DNA of 64,000 bases from positions 186,001 to 250,000 of the forward strand of contig JAWPGT010000031.1 in the NCBI GenBank assembly GCA_034638255.1, read 5' to 3'. Below the pieces are notes generated by a model that worked only from the letters and a program-made list of their open reading frames with translations, was not told where the DNA came from and ran no database searches. Below are positions 36,165-47,874 of the stretch, one piece after another. The position numbers and the translations under genes are program-made. The first letter of the stretch is position 1. The number at the start of each line of letters is the position of its first letter. This DNA comes from Coprinus comatus. Lineage: Eukaryota > Basidiomycota > Agaricomycetes > Agaricales > Agaricaceae.

Positions 36165-38453
36165 ATGTCGCGTATACACACTAACAAGCCAGCTGGCTAC
36201 TTCCGAAAGGGATCTGTTGAAGTTACATCTGCGCTCCCCGGAGAGGGAGGTGTCCGAAGGCTTGACATTACCAAGGAGAAGCTCGTGACGCAACCTATAG
36301 AGGGGATAAATACCGTCTTTGACATTGTCGAATACGCAGCACGTACTCATGGCTCTAAGAATGCACTTGGCTGGAGAGACATTGTCACCGTTCACGAGGA
36401 TGAGAAGGAAATCACGAAGACTGTCGAGGGGAAGGAAGTCAAGGAAACGAAGAAGTGGAAGTTCTTCGAGCTCAGTGACTACAAGTATCTCAGCTTTATC
36501 GACCTCAAGGAAACAACCTCCGAAATTGCTCGTAGTCTGTGCGAGCTTGGCATCGAAAAGGGGCAAGTATTCAATATTTACGCCCAGACCAGGTGTGTGT
36601 TGATGCTTGTATCAGCGTCCTCATACTGACAACGATGTAGTATCAACTGGCAGCTCCTATCTCATGCTTGTGCCTCCGCAAACATTACGGTCGCGACTGC
36701 CTATGACACTCTTGGGGAAGAAGGTCTGACTCACTCACTGAATGAGCCAGAGTGTGTCGGTATCTTCACCAACGCGGAGCTGCTACCTGTGCTCTCACGT
36801 GTCCTCACACATACTACAACCGTGAAATACGTAATCTATGATGGAGAGCCATCCTCTGCCATGCTGGAAACAATTGCAGGTGTTCGAGAAGGCATCAAGG
36901 TTTTCAGCATCGATGAGCTCCGTGCTCTCGGCAAGGACAAGTCATCTGAAGCTCTTCAAGCCAGAACTCCCACACCCGACGATATCGCTTGCATTATGTA
37001 CACTAGTGGTAGCACTGGTGCTCCAAAAGGTGTTATCATCTCCCATTCGAATCTTGTGGCTTCAGTCGGTGCTATTTACGTTCTCTTGGGGCATCACCTT
37101 ACGGCGGATGATACGTTCCTTGCATATCTTCCTTTGGCCCACGTTCTCGAATATATTGTGGAATTGGCTTTGGTGTTTGTTGGAATGACCGTTGGTTATG
37201 GACGTGTCAAAACACTTACAGATGCTTCAGTGCGCAACTGCAAGGGCGATATAGCCGCCTTCCGCCCATCTATTATGGTCGGTGTACCGGCGGTGTGGGA
37301 AACCATTAGGAAAGGTATCTTAGCCAAAGTCCAAGTCGGAGGAGCCGTCAAGAAAGCTGTTTTCAATGGCGCAGTCAAGCTGAAGAAGAACAAGGTCCCT
37401 ATCTTGGCCAACGTCGCTGATATAATTCTCAATAGCGTTCGTGCCGCCACCGGTGGTCGTTTACGTATCACTCTCAGCGGTGGTGCTGCCATCAGTCGCG
37501 AAACCCAAGAATTCCTCACCAATGCACTTGTCATTGTTTTACAAGGTCTGTCTCTTTTGGTTGTCATGATAAGTGACATTAACATACCTTGAATAGGTTA
37601 TGGAATGACCGAATCCTGTGGCATGTGCGCGATTCTCCCTCCCGAAGCGATGTGCTATGGTGCAGTTGGACTTCCAGTACCCTCTGCTGAGGTCAAATTC
37701 ATTGACGTACCTGAGGCTGGTTACCTCTCTTCCAACGAACTCCCTCAAGGAGAAATTTGTGTTCGTGGTCCCTCCGTTACCAAGGGTTACTTCAAGCGAC
37801 CTGACCTCAACGAAGATGAGACCATATTCACTAAAGATGGTTGGATGAGGACCGGAGATGTTGGTCAGTGGAACCCTGATGGCACTTTGTCTGTAATCGA
37901 TCGGTATGTCATTGGCTATATTTTGGGTATACTTTATATTTATCTTGCGGCAGCATCAAGAATTTGATCAAGCTTGCCAGCGGCGAAGTAAGTTTTTCGT
38001 TTGTTTGATATCTTTATGGGAAAATTTACTGATCGCCGGGTTTAGTACATCGCTCTCGAACGATTGGAAGCTATCTACAAAGCTTGCAATCTTGTTGCCA
38101 ACATTTGCGTACATGCTACCAGTGATGCTTCTCAACCCATGGCCATCATCATTCCTCATGAAGTGCATCTCAGACACGTATTGACAGATAGACCTATCGC
38201 CGGCGTTGATGCAACCAAGGAGCTTGCGGATCTTTGTAGTCTTCCCATGGTTAGAGAACTCGTATTGAAGGAGTGTAATGCCGTTGGAAGGAAGAATGGA
38301 TTCAAATCTCAAGAAATTCTACAAGCTGTTGTTTTGACACCTGATGAATGGACACCAGAGAGTGGATTGGTTACCGCTGCCCAGAAAATTCAAAGAGTTA
38401 AAATTGCAAAGACTTTTGCGGAACAGATCAAACAGGTCTATATACATAAATAG
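36165..38453 (+). CDS. FAA1: Long-chain fatty acyl-CoA synthetase (Faa1/Faa4 type)
   Basis: This enzyme activates long-chain fatty acids with ATP and CoA for beta-oxidation, lipid synthesis and protein acylation. Five exons join exactly: 36165-36592, 36641-37545, 37597-37903, 37954-37987 and 38046-38453, giving 693 residues, a normal length for the family. The ATP/AMP-binding P-loop YTSGSTGAPKGVIISHSNLV lies near residue 270. YGMTESCGMCAILPP follows after the second intron, then the substrate-loop and hinge region GWMRTGDVGQWNPDGTLSVI and RIKNLIKLASGEYIALERLE. The end, AKTFAEQIKQVYIHK, lacks a clear peroxisomal SKL signal, which suggests an ER, lipid-droplet or plasma-membrane enzyme. The start is the first ATG in frame and gives the family-typical opening THKPAGYF-like NKPAGYFRKGSVEV. 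Confidence 0.95.
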
Positions 38454-40219
38454 GTTTTCTGTTTAGTGTGACTGATACCTTCTTTGCCGACCTTTTGATT
38501 ATTCGACTTTTCCCTCTCTCCCATTTATTATGCTTTTGTCATCTGTAATTATCTCCCCTGTGTGTGCTGTGTTTTCTTTTTCTGTTTTTGACTTACTTTC
38601 TTCCCTACATTCTCTTTGATATGTTGGTATGGGGTAGTGAGATCGTTGTCGATGTTTAATATGCTTGCTCTGATTTTCTACACATTTCTTTTTATGACGT
38701 GTCATTACAAATACTTATGATACCCTTCGGTTTCAATGATTATGCACACATGTTTGTCTTTACATCGTTCAAGAAGAAGAAAAGAACAATTATTGGTTTG
38801 TATTTATAAAGTACAGCCAGATTATTTAAAAAAAAAAGAGCGAATAACAAAAAGAAAAAGAAATCAAAGCAACACCAGTCAACTAGACAAATCCTACTCA
38901 CAACAAGTTTGCTGGCTCATGACAAGTTTCATCATTCAACTGGTTGTACTCTCGTTTTCGTTATATAATAAATAATAAGAAAACGAGAACCAGGATGACT
39001 AGAGCAAGACGTGAGCAGTAAACGTTGTTGAGGGGTGGGATGCCAATTAGTTGGATGGGTGCTGTTGATGGATATAGAAGGTGTATTGGGTGACACAGTG
39101 ATTATCTGTTTTTCACCTCAACTTGATTTAAGTATACGTATAATCACCGATTGATTCCAAAAAAAGACTTGTAATGGATTATATGGTTGCATGTGGAATT
39201 ATCGAGAAAAATACGTTTTTTTTGAATGGTTTCGGACCTCGGTTTTTCCTTTGTGTTTTGAAGTTTCTTGTTCCAGAATGATCAGTTTGATTATGGAGAA
39301 CAGCACAATGGCGGCATGATGGATTGCTGAACTTGTTGACGCGCTGTGAATCATGTTTGACTCTTTGGCCCCTTGGCAATCGACTTCTGGCTCCTAATCC
39401 GATTGGGATTCGTTTCAATTAAAAAGCATCGATAACTGATCTATTAACTTACCAAGTTAGTAATCCGAACGTAAAAATGTTTCGCTGTGAAAAGAGGAAG
39501 GTCAGTACGATATGTATGAGTATGATTATGTAGGTTTCGAAAGTTCATATCAGGAGAGGAAAGGTAAGAGTCCGGAAGGTTGAGTGACTGATTCGGCGTT
39601 GACGGGAGTGAATCATATCAGACAATATTATGTAAACATTATAAATGGAGGTCCATTAATAGCCTTGGCATCTACTCACGATCAATGCATCATATTTCCG
39701 GCGCAAACCTATTTTCTAAAAAAATAATCCTCCCCGTCGTTCGAACTCCAATATGCGAACATGAATAAAAGAAGAAATTCATGGCGACCAAATCTGCTGT
39801 CTGTTGTGTCTACTTGTACACGTTGTTGGACCTGAAGCGAATTACGGGCTCTAAATTTGGAATTACATGGGCTTGGCAAAGGGTAGGCGAAGAAAGTTCC
39901 AAGCCAAAGCCCCTTTGCTAAGCCCTTGCTTGGCTCACAACAAACAAACGGCAGTTTTGATTTGCTTTTCACCCTCTCCTTCAGTTACACGGTCTCACAA
40001 GCCCCCATCCCCTGCTCCTCTTCAGGCTTTATCCACGAGCCACTCGTCATTCATTCACTTGTTCTCTGAATATTCCGATACTCCCCTAATCCCATTCATC
40101 ACTAACCCATCAACAACTCACCATAACAACGCCAGCTCAGCGTTTATTGTCTTACTAACATAACCTCCACTTACCCAACAAACGATTAACAACACAACAC
40201 CACCCACGCACATCCAACA
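38454..40219. other. Intergenic region between acyl-CoA synthetase and GH79 genes
   Basis: This 1.8 kb spacer has only small ORFs without motifs (39179-39418 and 39709-39972, minus). The right end (40040-40219) is a C-rich, G-poor leader with CAACA-type elements before the GH79 start, typical of a fungal 5' untranslated region. Confidence 0.5.
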
Positions 40220-42731
40220 ATGAGGCTTCTTTCAGCCTTGACGACATTAGCAGTGTCTTTTTCCTTAACTTTAACTCAAGTTCAAGGACAAATAACTGTT
40301 TATGGACAAATTCCATTAGCTCAAACGTTAACGGGTACAGCTGCTGGAGCTGCTCCTACAACTTTGGCTGCGTATAATGATACAGAGTTGACTCCTCCTG
40401 CACCACCTGCTGAGTGGAATGGGGTGTTTAGAATGGATTTACAGAGAGATGCGGTTAATGTTCAAGGAATTTCGATTCCTCATACTACAGCTTCGTTTTT
40501 TGGGTTTTCTATTGAAATGTCGGTTATTAATCAAGTTCGTGAGTATCATGTTTGGGTTTGAGTAAGAAGAGTTGGGACAAATGCTAACTTTGGATTATTT
40601 TATTTGTTTAATGTTTTTAGTTGGGAAGAATTCGTACGTTTCTTTTTTTTATCTTTCTTTCTTTTTCGGTGACTGATTACAAACAAATATAGATCGTTCA
40701 TTCAAGTTCCTTTCCTAAATCTCATGGCCAACCTACAAGAAAGAGCTGGTCACGTCCTTATTCGTCTTGGTGGTAATACTCAAGAATACGCTGTAATGGT
40801 AGACCATCTCGATTATGGTCATGCTATCGCAAAGGAAAAGGCTTCTCTAACTCAAACTGTCCGTTTATTTTATTGTTCTTCCGGTTTCCGAGGTTCAAAT
40901 CACTGATGTTTTTCTACCCCCTATGAATTGGAATAATAGACATTGACTCCGGCTGTGTTGTATACTATTGATATGTTTTACATGGCTGCCAATATTTCTC
41001 AGTTTGTTAATATCAATTGGTTCCTTGGTAAGTTTATTTTGGTGGTTTATTTTCGGGATGTGGAAATGTTATTAAATGTTATTCTTTAGGTGTTCCATTC
41101 AATGATACCAATTGGCGCATGCAAATTGCTGAGTACGGAGAAGAAATTCTTGGTGATAAACTTATTGGTTTACAATGTGGTAACGAACCTGATTTATACC
41201 AACGGTTAGTACTATGGTTTTGATTTTTCTGTGATTTGCTGATTTTTGCTCTTGCACTTAGTCATGGACATCGACCTGCACCATATCTCCCTGCTGACTA
41301 CACTAGAGAATTTGGTGAATTGTTGACTGCGATGCAAGCAAATCCTAGGATCCCTCGTACGAATATTCTTATTGGGCCCAGTCTTGCTAGTGCAGATTGG
41401 ACTCCGGAGCAGGTTTGGGAAACTGGGTTTATTCCTACTTATCAAGATAATCTTTATGCTTTGACCGTCGAACAGTACGTTCTTTCCACAACACATAAAT
41501 CTCAATCTGATTCTAATCCTTTCTTTTCTGTTAGTTACCCGAACAACAATTGTTTCGCTCAATTCGGTACTGGTTCATTTCAAGATCCTACACTCAACTT
41601 CCCATCCTACTTGACACACAAAGCTGGTGTTGACCTTGCTAGGCCTTACTTATTTTCCACTTCTCTTGCACATCAAGCAAACAAACCTTTTATTATGTTC
41701 GAAACTAATACTGCTTCTTGTGGTGGTTTCCCTGGTATTTCGGATAGTTTCGGTGCTGCACTTTGGGGTATGGATTATGGATTCCAAATGGCTTATTCGA
41801 ATTTCTCGAACGCGTTATTACATATTGGTGGACAGAATGTTTATTATAATCCTTTCACCGGTACGTCATATTTTCTCCTTCCAAAAAAATTCGCTCCTAT
41901 TAACACACCCTTGTGTTTCAGCTCCTCCTACTAATCAATCTGCCTTCAACCAATGGACCGTCGGTGCAATCTACTATTCCGTTCTCGTCCTCGCTGAAGC
42001 TTTTGGTAAATCCAACACCTCACAAATTATGGATTTATACCCAAACAATGCAAACGAATTCACTCCTGCTTATGCTATCTATGAACAAGGCCAATTGAAC
42101 AAGATTGCCTTGTTTAACTATGTTAATGATCCTTCTGGTGCTCATGATATTCAAGCTACTTTCGGTTTACCTGAAGGTGTACCTGTACCTGCGAGTGTTA
42201 GCGTTAAATATCTTGCTGCTGCTTCGGTTTCTAGCAAGTATAATATCACTTGGGCTGGTCAGGTACGTTAAATTTTTATTACTATGATGGTTGATTGAAA
42301 TCGCGTTTTTTTTTTAGACACTTGGAAACAAATTCGAGGTTGACGGAAAATTCAAAGGCGAATTGAATGTAGTCAACATTCCATGTGATACAGCAGCCAA
42401 CACATGTACAATTCCAGTCAAAGCACCAGGTTTCGCACTTGTTTTCTTAAACAATCAAGACGAATTCGTTTCTTTAGGTCAAGCTTCTCAAATATTCACA
42501 ACCTCAACCCATACAAAAACTATCAATACTGCAACTGTCGATCCGGCTGTTTTGGCAACTAGTAATGGACATTCTGGAAAAGATAGACTTGCTGGTTTGG
42601 GTAGTACTAGTAAAGGAAGTGTTCCTAATAGTGCGGTTAGTGGGATGTTGAGGATTAGTAAAGAGGTTTTAGGTGCGTTTGTTATTGGGAGTGTTGGTCT
42701 TGGTGTGTTTACCGCTATGGGTTGGCGATGA
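40220..42731 (+). CDS. Glycoside hydrolase family 79 protein, secreted, probably GPI-anchored
   Basis: GH79 enzymes cleave beta-glucuronides, for example in proteoglycans and plant arabinogalactans, outside the cell. Nine exons join exactly: 40220-40538, a 13-nt microexon 40621-40633, 40693-40858, 40940-41027, 41090-41204, 41262-41474, 41535-41860, 41922-42262 and 42318-42731, giving 664 residues. A signal peptide covers residues 1-22 (hydrophobic LLSALTTLAVSFSLTL). The acid/base motif GNEPDLYQ puts Glu at about residue 228, and the likely nucleophile lies in MFETNTASCGG at Glu about 361. HVLIRLGGNTQEYAV is a family hallmark. The C-terminus has a Ser/Gly stretch and a final hydrophobic segment (VLGAFVIGSVGLGVFTAM), as in GPI-anchored wall proteins. 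The donor after exon 3 (GTCCGT) is unusual. The exact substrate is not predictable. Confidence 0.9.
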
Positions 42732-43304
42732 GAGAGAGTGTGTGATTTATTTTTGGGACTGATAGCTTAGTTTTTCTTCCCGATCTGTTCTGGACTTGAT
42801 TTTTGCTTGATGCATTAATTTTCTAAATTTATACTTTTTTTGTGAGTATAAATGATTACGTAAAGCATATAGACCATATTTTTCTATTTTTGGGTTGTGA
42901 TAGCCATGCATCAAAGACAAGACGTTGACCATTCGTGTCTCGTGTCTTATTGAGGCGAACAAGAGCGGGACTGAATAAATGAGACGAATGGTATACAACA
43001 GTAGAGTTTAATTGAATAAAATAAAATGAGCATAGGATGAAACAGGTGTTGTGGAGAGGAGATATCTGAAACTGGAGAGGAGGGAGGAGGGAGGGTTGAT
43101 GTGGAAGATGGCAAATCCCGAACCAATGAGAATGCGTGAAAGTTCTATCTCGCGGCAAGGGGCATTTTGTATGGAGGTTGTTGTTGGAGGGGAAAATACG
43201 AGCCCGAGGTTGGGTGTTTTTTTTTGCGCACGGACATGAAAAAGAGAGGAACAGCCCCCCCAAATTACGCCCACCACATCCGGAATAGTAACTCATCATC
43301 TCTT
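42732..43304. other. Spacer between GH79 and HPC2-like genes
   Basis: These 573 bases hold the GH79 3' end and the HPC2-like promoter. An in-frame ATG at 43236 would add 23 residues to the next gene; I prefer the ATG at 43305. Nothing else is seen. Confidence 0.5.
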
Positions 43305-45808
43305 ATGGCTGAAGACGTGGACATGCTCGACGCTACTCCGCGTACTCTGCCTCATCAGCCTCTGGATTCTCCAGGCTCAAACATTAACCTTGCACCTTCC
43401 GTCGCAGTCACTTCCCCTCCAGCCAGCGCAAACTCAACAGACGCTAGTCGTCGTTCGTCACTCGCCGCGCTGATGAATCCCGAACCAGTTTCCGAACATG
43501 AACTTTCTGATCATGATGAAAGTGAGGTAGAAGCGGAAATACAAGGTGCTGCTGAAGACGACGACAATGATGAAGGAGAGGAAGACGATGAAAGTAGCGC
43601 CGACGACGAGGATGACGACGACGAAGACAGCGAAGCCGAAGAAGAAGGTGACGACAGTACAAAAGATAGCATACTTATAGTGGAGGGACCCTCTACCTCA
43701 TCAACAATAGTACCTGAAGACACGAGCACATCGAATCCAACAGCGATAAGAGCTTCCTCAGCATCGCGTTCAATCTCAATTCCAATCCTTGTTCATGCGA
43801 GCAACCATAATTCGGCTTCCCCCGCAGTTGTACCCGGAGATCCGGCTTCTTTTCCTCCGTCCGTATCCGCTCCTCCCGGCCCTATTGCCGGTTCATCTAA
43901 ACCTGCGTCATCGGCTAAACCACGTTCAAAACATGTAAAGGCCCGTTCACCGTCACCATCACCGCCACCTCCGCCACCTCCGCCACCACTAGAGACTGTT
44001 AGGCTGCAGATTAATCTGGGAGGTCCAGATAATTATGAAGTCAATGTATCGAGATTGGCAAAGGACACTGGTCAACGACCGCCTACTCCTCCACCAAGAG
44101 TTATCGTTAATAAACATCCTCTTAGTGAGAGTGAAGGTGAAACGGATACTGGAAAGAAGAAGAAACGAAAGGTAATGCACTTTGTTGTTCTCATGATCAA
44201 CTGTTCACTTCATTAATGCCTAGAAGAAGAATCCTACGTCGGATTATTACGATGTCAATGATCCTTTTATTGACGATTCGGAGCTGGCTATAGATGAACG
44301 GACATATTTTGCTCAGACGAAGCAACAGGGATTCTATGTTTCTAGTGGAGAGGTTGCTCTATTGAAAGACAAGCAAGTCCTATAACTTTCTAGTTTCATT
44401 GTTGAGAATGAGTCTAACCAAATTAACAGAACACCTAAGAAACCAAAATCAAAGAAGATGATTTCACTAGCAACTGCTCTCAATGCTTCAACGAGTAATG
44501 GAAGTACTTCCGCCGTCAAACGAGATCGAGAAGACGGTACATCAGAAAATCCCGTACACGTCGATGATGATAGCATTTCGGCCGTTAATAAGAGCCTTGA
44601 AGACGAGGGCGATGAACGTGCTGGTCAGAAACGGAAACGTTATTTGACAGTTGTGGAGAATGGTAAGAAACGTAAAATCGTTGATCAGGTCCGTTATTTT
44701 TTTCTTCTTGATTACTAAAATATACATAACTAACATTTTAATAATATAGAATTCTTTCCACCCCGAACTACAAGCGTCCATTGAGAAACTTAAGGAAGCA
44801 ATCAAACTGGGTATGTACCACACATCTATCTACTCGTCAACTGGTACTCAACATCCATTTCATGCAGAAACATGGTCACAAAAAGGCAAATTCCCACCAA
44901 ACATCAAACCGCTACTCGCACAACTTGCTTTACAAGCTATCAAACTCGACGAATACGATGAATATTTCTTCAACCTTATGCCTGTTTTATTCCCTTATAA
45001 CAAGTTTACAATGAGCAAGTTAATTAAAAGGACGGTGTTTTCGGATCATACAAAGTTGTTACAGGATAGACAGGATGAATTGTTGAAGGAGTTAAAGACT
45101 CATGCTGATGAAGGATTTCAAAAGGCGGAAGAAGAGTGGACGAAAAGTGTTATTGCTTGGGGTACGTTCTATCTATTTTTTTTTATCGTTTCACCCGCTG
45201 ACTTTAGTCACAATTATGACATTATTTTTAGATAAACGACAAGAGAAAAAGTCAGAAAACCCAAATGAATCGATTTCAGCAGCTCCTACACGACATCCAA
45301 CAGAAGAAATGGAAGTAGATGGAGGAAGTGTTGGACCTCAAGGACAAGATGGAGAAGGAAAAGATAATGGAATTTCGACTGTTGGTGGAAAGGATAAAGG
45401 TGATCATCCGCCACATAAGAGATATAGGATGACGGAACAGATGAAGAATATTGTTTGGCAACTTGTATTGTTGAGTAATGAGTGTTGTCGATTGGAAAAT
45501 GAGAAAAAGTGAGTTTTTATTTATTTAGGAGTATTGGATATCAGTTGTTAATGAGTGTCGTTATCTTTTTAGTGCTTTGGAAGGATCGGTTATTCAAGTT
45601 AGTGAGCAAGGGTTGAGGAAAGCTTTGTATCAGAAGATTGTAGCTGCTTTCCCCGATGGATGGATGTCTTCTGGTCAGATATCCAGAGATGGTACGTTTA
45701 TCTTCTTTTTCTCCCCTGTGTTCATTACATTGAAATAACTCCTATGAAATGCAGTGAGTGCAATGAAGAAACGATACGAGAAAGAAGCAATGGAAAATGA
45801 AGCGTAAT
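43305..45808 (+). CDS. HPC2: HPC2/ubinuclein-family subunit of the HIRA histone chaperone complex
   Basis: HPC2/ubinuclein proteins hold together the HIRA complex, which deposits histone H3-H4 independently of replication. The proposed start reads MAEDVDMLDATPRTL. A Ser/Pro-rich and then strongly acidic region (Asp/Glu runs, about residues 75-125) and a basic KKKKRK patch precede the Hpc2-related domain: YYDVNDPFIDDSELAIDER (exon from 44224) and TYFAQTKQQGFYVSSGE, the HIRA-contacting part. The ubinuclein middle domain follows at 44760-45230 (KFPPNIKPLLAQLALQAIKL, YNKFTMSKLIKRTVF). The C-terminal helical part ends RKALYQKIVAAFPDGWMSSG...AMKKRYEKEAMENEA. Six or so introns are short and canonical. 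No frame defect was seen. A start at 43236 remains possible. Confidence 0.88.
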
Positions 45809-46983
45809 CCCATTCCCGCCAACACAATTAAATCGCAATCAAAACCCATCATCCACATATCCTTTTAAGCTTTAATGATCACTTCATCCTAAAAATTCAC
45901 TTATCGTCTATCATATCCCCTATTCAACTAAATATAGGCTGGAAGGAAGCCGCAAATCGCTAAACTCGTCACCTATCGATTTCAAAGTTTGCACTGCACA
46001 TGATATATATGCACCATTGATTGTTCGTGGTGGTGGTGGTATCGTGCTTACTCTTTCGACCAAAGGCGAATTTCCTACTCAAATCCTAAAACTCTCATCA
46101 TAAATAACAACAAATCACTGCCTAACTATGTCCTTCAAGCTTCGCTTCCTCCTCAACGTTTATTCATCCCATCATTACGTCACTTTTCTCTCCTCCTTCC
46201 TCTTCTCCCCTGTTCTCTCTCTCATTCTCACTCTCTCTATGGTTTCGACCTCTTATTTTCTTTCTCTTGTCTCTATATTCTTTGGTCTTTCTCTTACTCG
46301 CTGTCTTTATTGCTCTTTATAGCAGAAGTACTGAGAACGACGTTGTATTACTATTTATAAATTTTGTGGTTTTTTTTTCTTTCTTTAATCTGGACTTGGT
46401 TTCTGTTTTTTTTTTTATGCTCGTCATTTTTTGCTGTCTTTAGTTTGTTGTTTGTTGCCTCGTTTTTGAGGTGTTGGTGGTGATGTTGGAGTTGGAGTCG
46501 ATGGGTAGGATGTTGTTGTATGAATGTTGAGAAATGAGGAAGGAAGAAGGAAAGGAGTAGGATGCTTTTAGTACTGGTATACTTATATTCAAACCCATTC
46601 ATTCAATTAGTGCCGTATTTTTTTTTTCCTTTTTTTTGATACTTAATAATAACATTTTGAATCAGATTGGTGATAGTTTTTTTTTTCAACTTTCAACTGT
46701 TATTGTTTTATCGTTAGTTATGCTATAATTTTTTACGTCTTCTTTTTTCTTCCGTTTTTTTTTGGGTAATAAGATTGGTTTTGGTTGTCTTTTATTGAGT
46801 TCGGGTATTGAAATATTGGATGTGAGCGATACTATGATATATTTTGGTATTTTCCCCATTAAAAAAAAACCACGTCTGCTTTTGGTATCAAATACATTCA
46901 GTATTCACTCTGACTGGGAGAACATCTCTTATTTATGGTATGGTAATGAACAGGGTCAGAATTATACATTCGAGTTTCGGATA
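45809..46983. other. Spacer between HPC2-like and C2H2 genes
   Basis: This 1.2 kb region lies between two convergent genes, so it holds two 3' ends and no promoter. It is T-rich on the plus strand (TTTTTT runs near 46370-46760). ORFs here are composition artefacts. No repeat or RNA gene is seen. Confidence 0.5.
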
Positions 46984-47387
46984 TCAACTTGGATTTACTC
47001 CAGGATGTGACATCTGGTGATCTGTAAAAAACACAGACAACCAAAAGTTAAGATGTTAAGAGAAGTAATGATTTTGATTTCCCCCCTTACATCTGAGGTT
47101 CTGTTTTGAAACCAGGGTAACACCGCAAGTAGTGCAACGGTACTTTGGAGTTGAACGTCGGTCGTTCGCGTTATACTTGACCGGGGAGGGTGTGTTCAAG
47201 TTATCGGCTTGAACATTTGATTCTGAAGACAAGTTGCGAGTTGTAAGCTTGGTATATCTGCACATACAATAATAGCCTGTCAATAAGTCATACCTTGTTG
47301 TGGTAAGTTGCTCGAAGATTGAGGTTGCAGTTGAGATGAAGTATCGGGATGAGCACGAGATGGGTCGTTGTCAGCTGTGGGAGGCAT
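46984..47387 (-). CDS. Small single C2H2 zinc-finger protein (87 residues)
   Basis: This gene only becomes visible after splicing. Exon 1 (47387-47294) reads MPPTADNDPSRAHPDTSSQL and then a Gln/Ser stretch. A 71-nt intron with acceptor TGTCTTCAG leads to exon 2 (47222-47091), which ends YRCTTCGVTLVSKQNLR. A second intron (GTAAGG...TTACAG) leads to exon 3 (47021-46984), giving YHQMSHPGVNPS and a stop. The junction creates a perfect finger, C-X2-C-X12-H-X3-H, and the total of 264 coding bases is a multiple of three. One finger alone with a short disordered arm could bind DNA weakly or act as a protein adaptor. Without the second intron the finger loses both histidines, which supports this splicing. 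I know of no family name. Confidence 0.65.
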
Positions 47388-47874
47388 TGAGATTAATCCT
47401 TAGGGACCCGGGAGAGAACAGTCTTTTGTAGGCCAACGGCCCAAAAGTTGCTGTTGAGTCTAAATATGACTTAATAATCTCAGAACAAAATTTTTCAAAA
47501 GGACCCTTGGGAATTTAGAAAAATAGATAGAATACACTATACTCTGTTGGACGATTGGAATAGTCTCTCATACTGGAAACTCCACCGTGTGCGAGAAGTC
47601 TGCCAAAAATATATAAGAGTAACCGTTTTGATTTTGGAACTCGGGAACTTCGTGAGCGCGTACCGAAACGCTCACTGGGAAGTTTAAGACTCATTGGAAT
47701 TGGCAATATTGTTCTTAATATTTATCACCCCAACGAAGACTCGGAATACAGAGTACAATGTCAAGCCGGTTTTATGGGGTTATACAACTACGAGACTAAA
47801 TAAGTTTACTTTAACTATCACTCGTCCACTGTGACCCGTCGCAACCTTCACTGTTGTCCATCATCTTCATCTTC
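47388..47874. other. Spacer downstream of the F-box gene
   Basis: These 487 bases separate the F-box stop from the C2H2 gene's start. A minus-strand open stretch (47515-47710, ILPIPMSLKLPSERFGTRSR) looks protein-like and could be a spliced 3' remnant of another F-box gene, but I cannot join it to anything. Confidence 0.3.
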
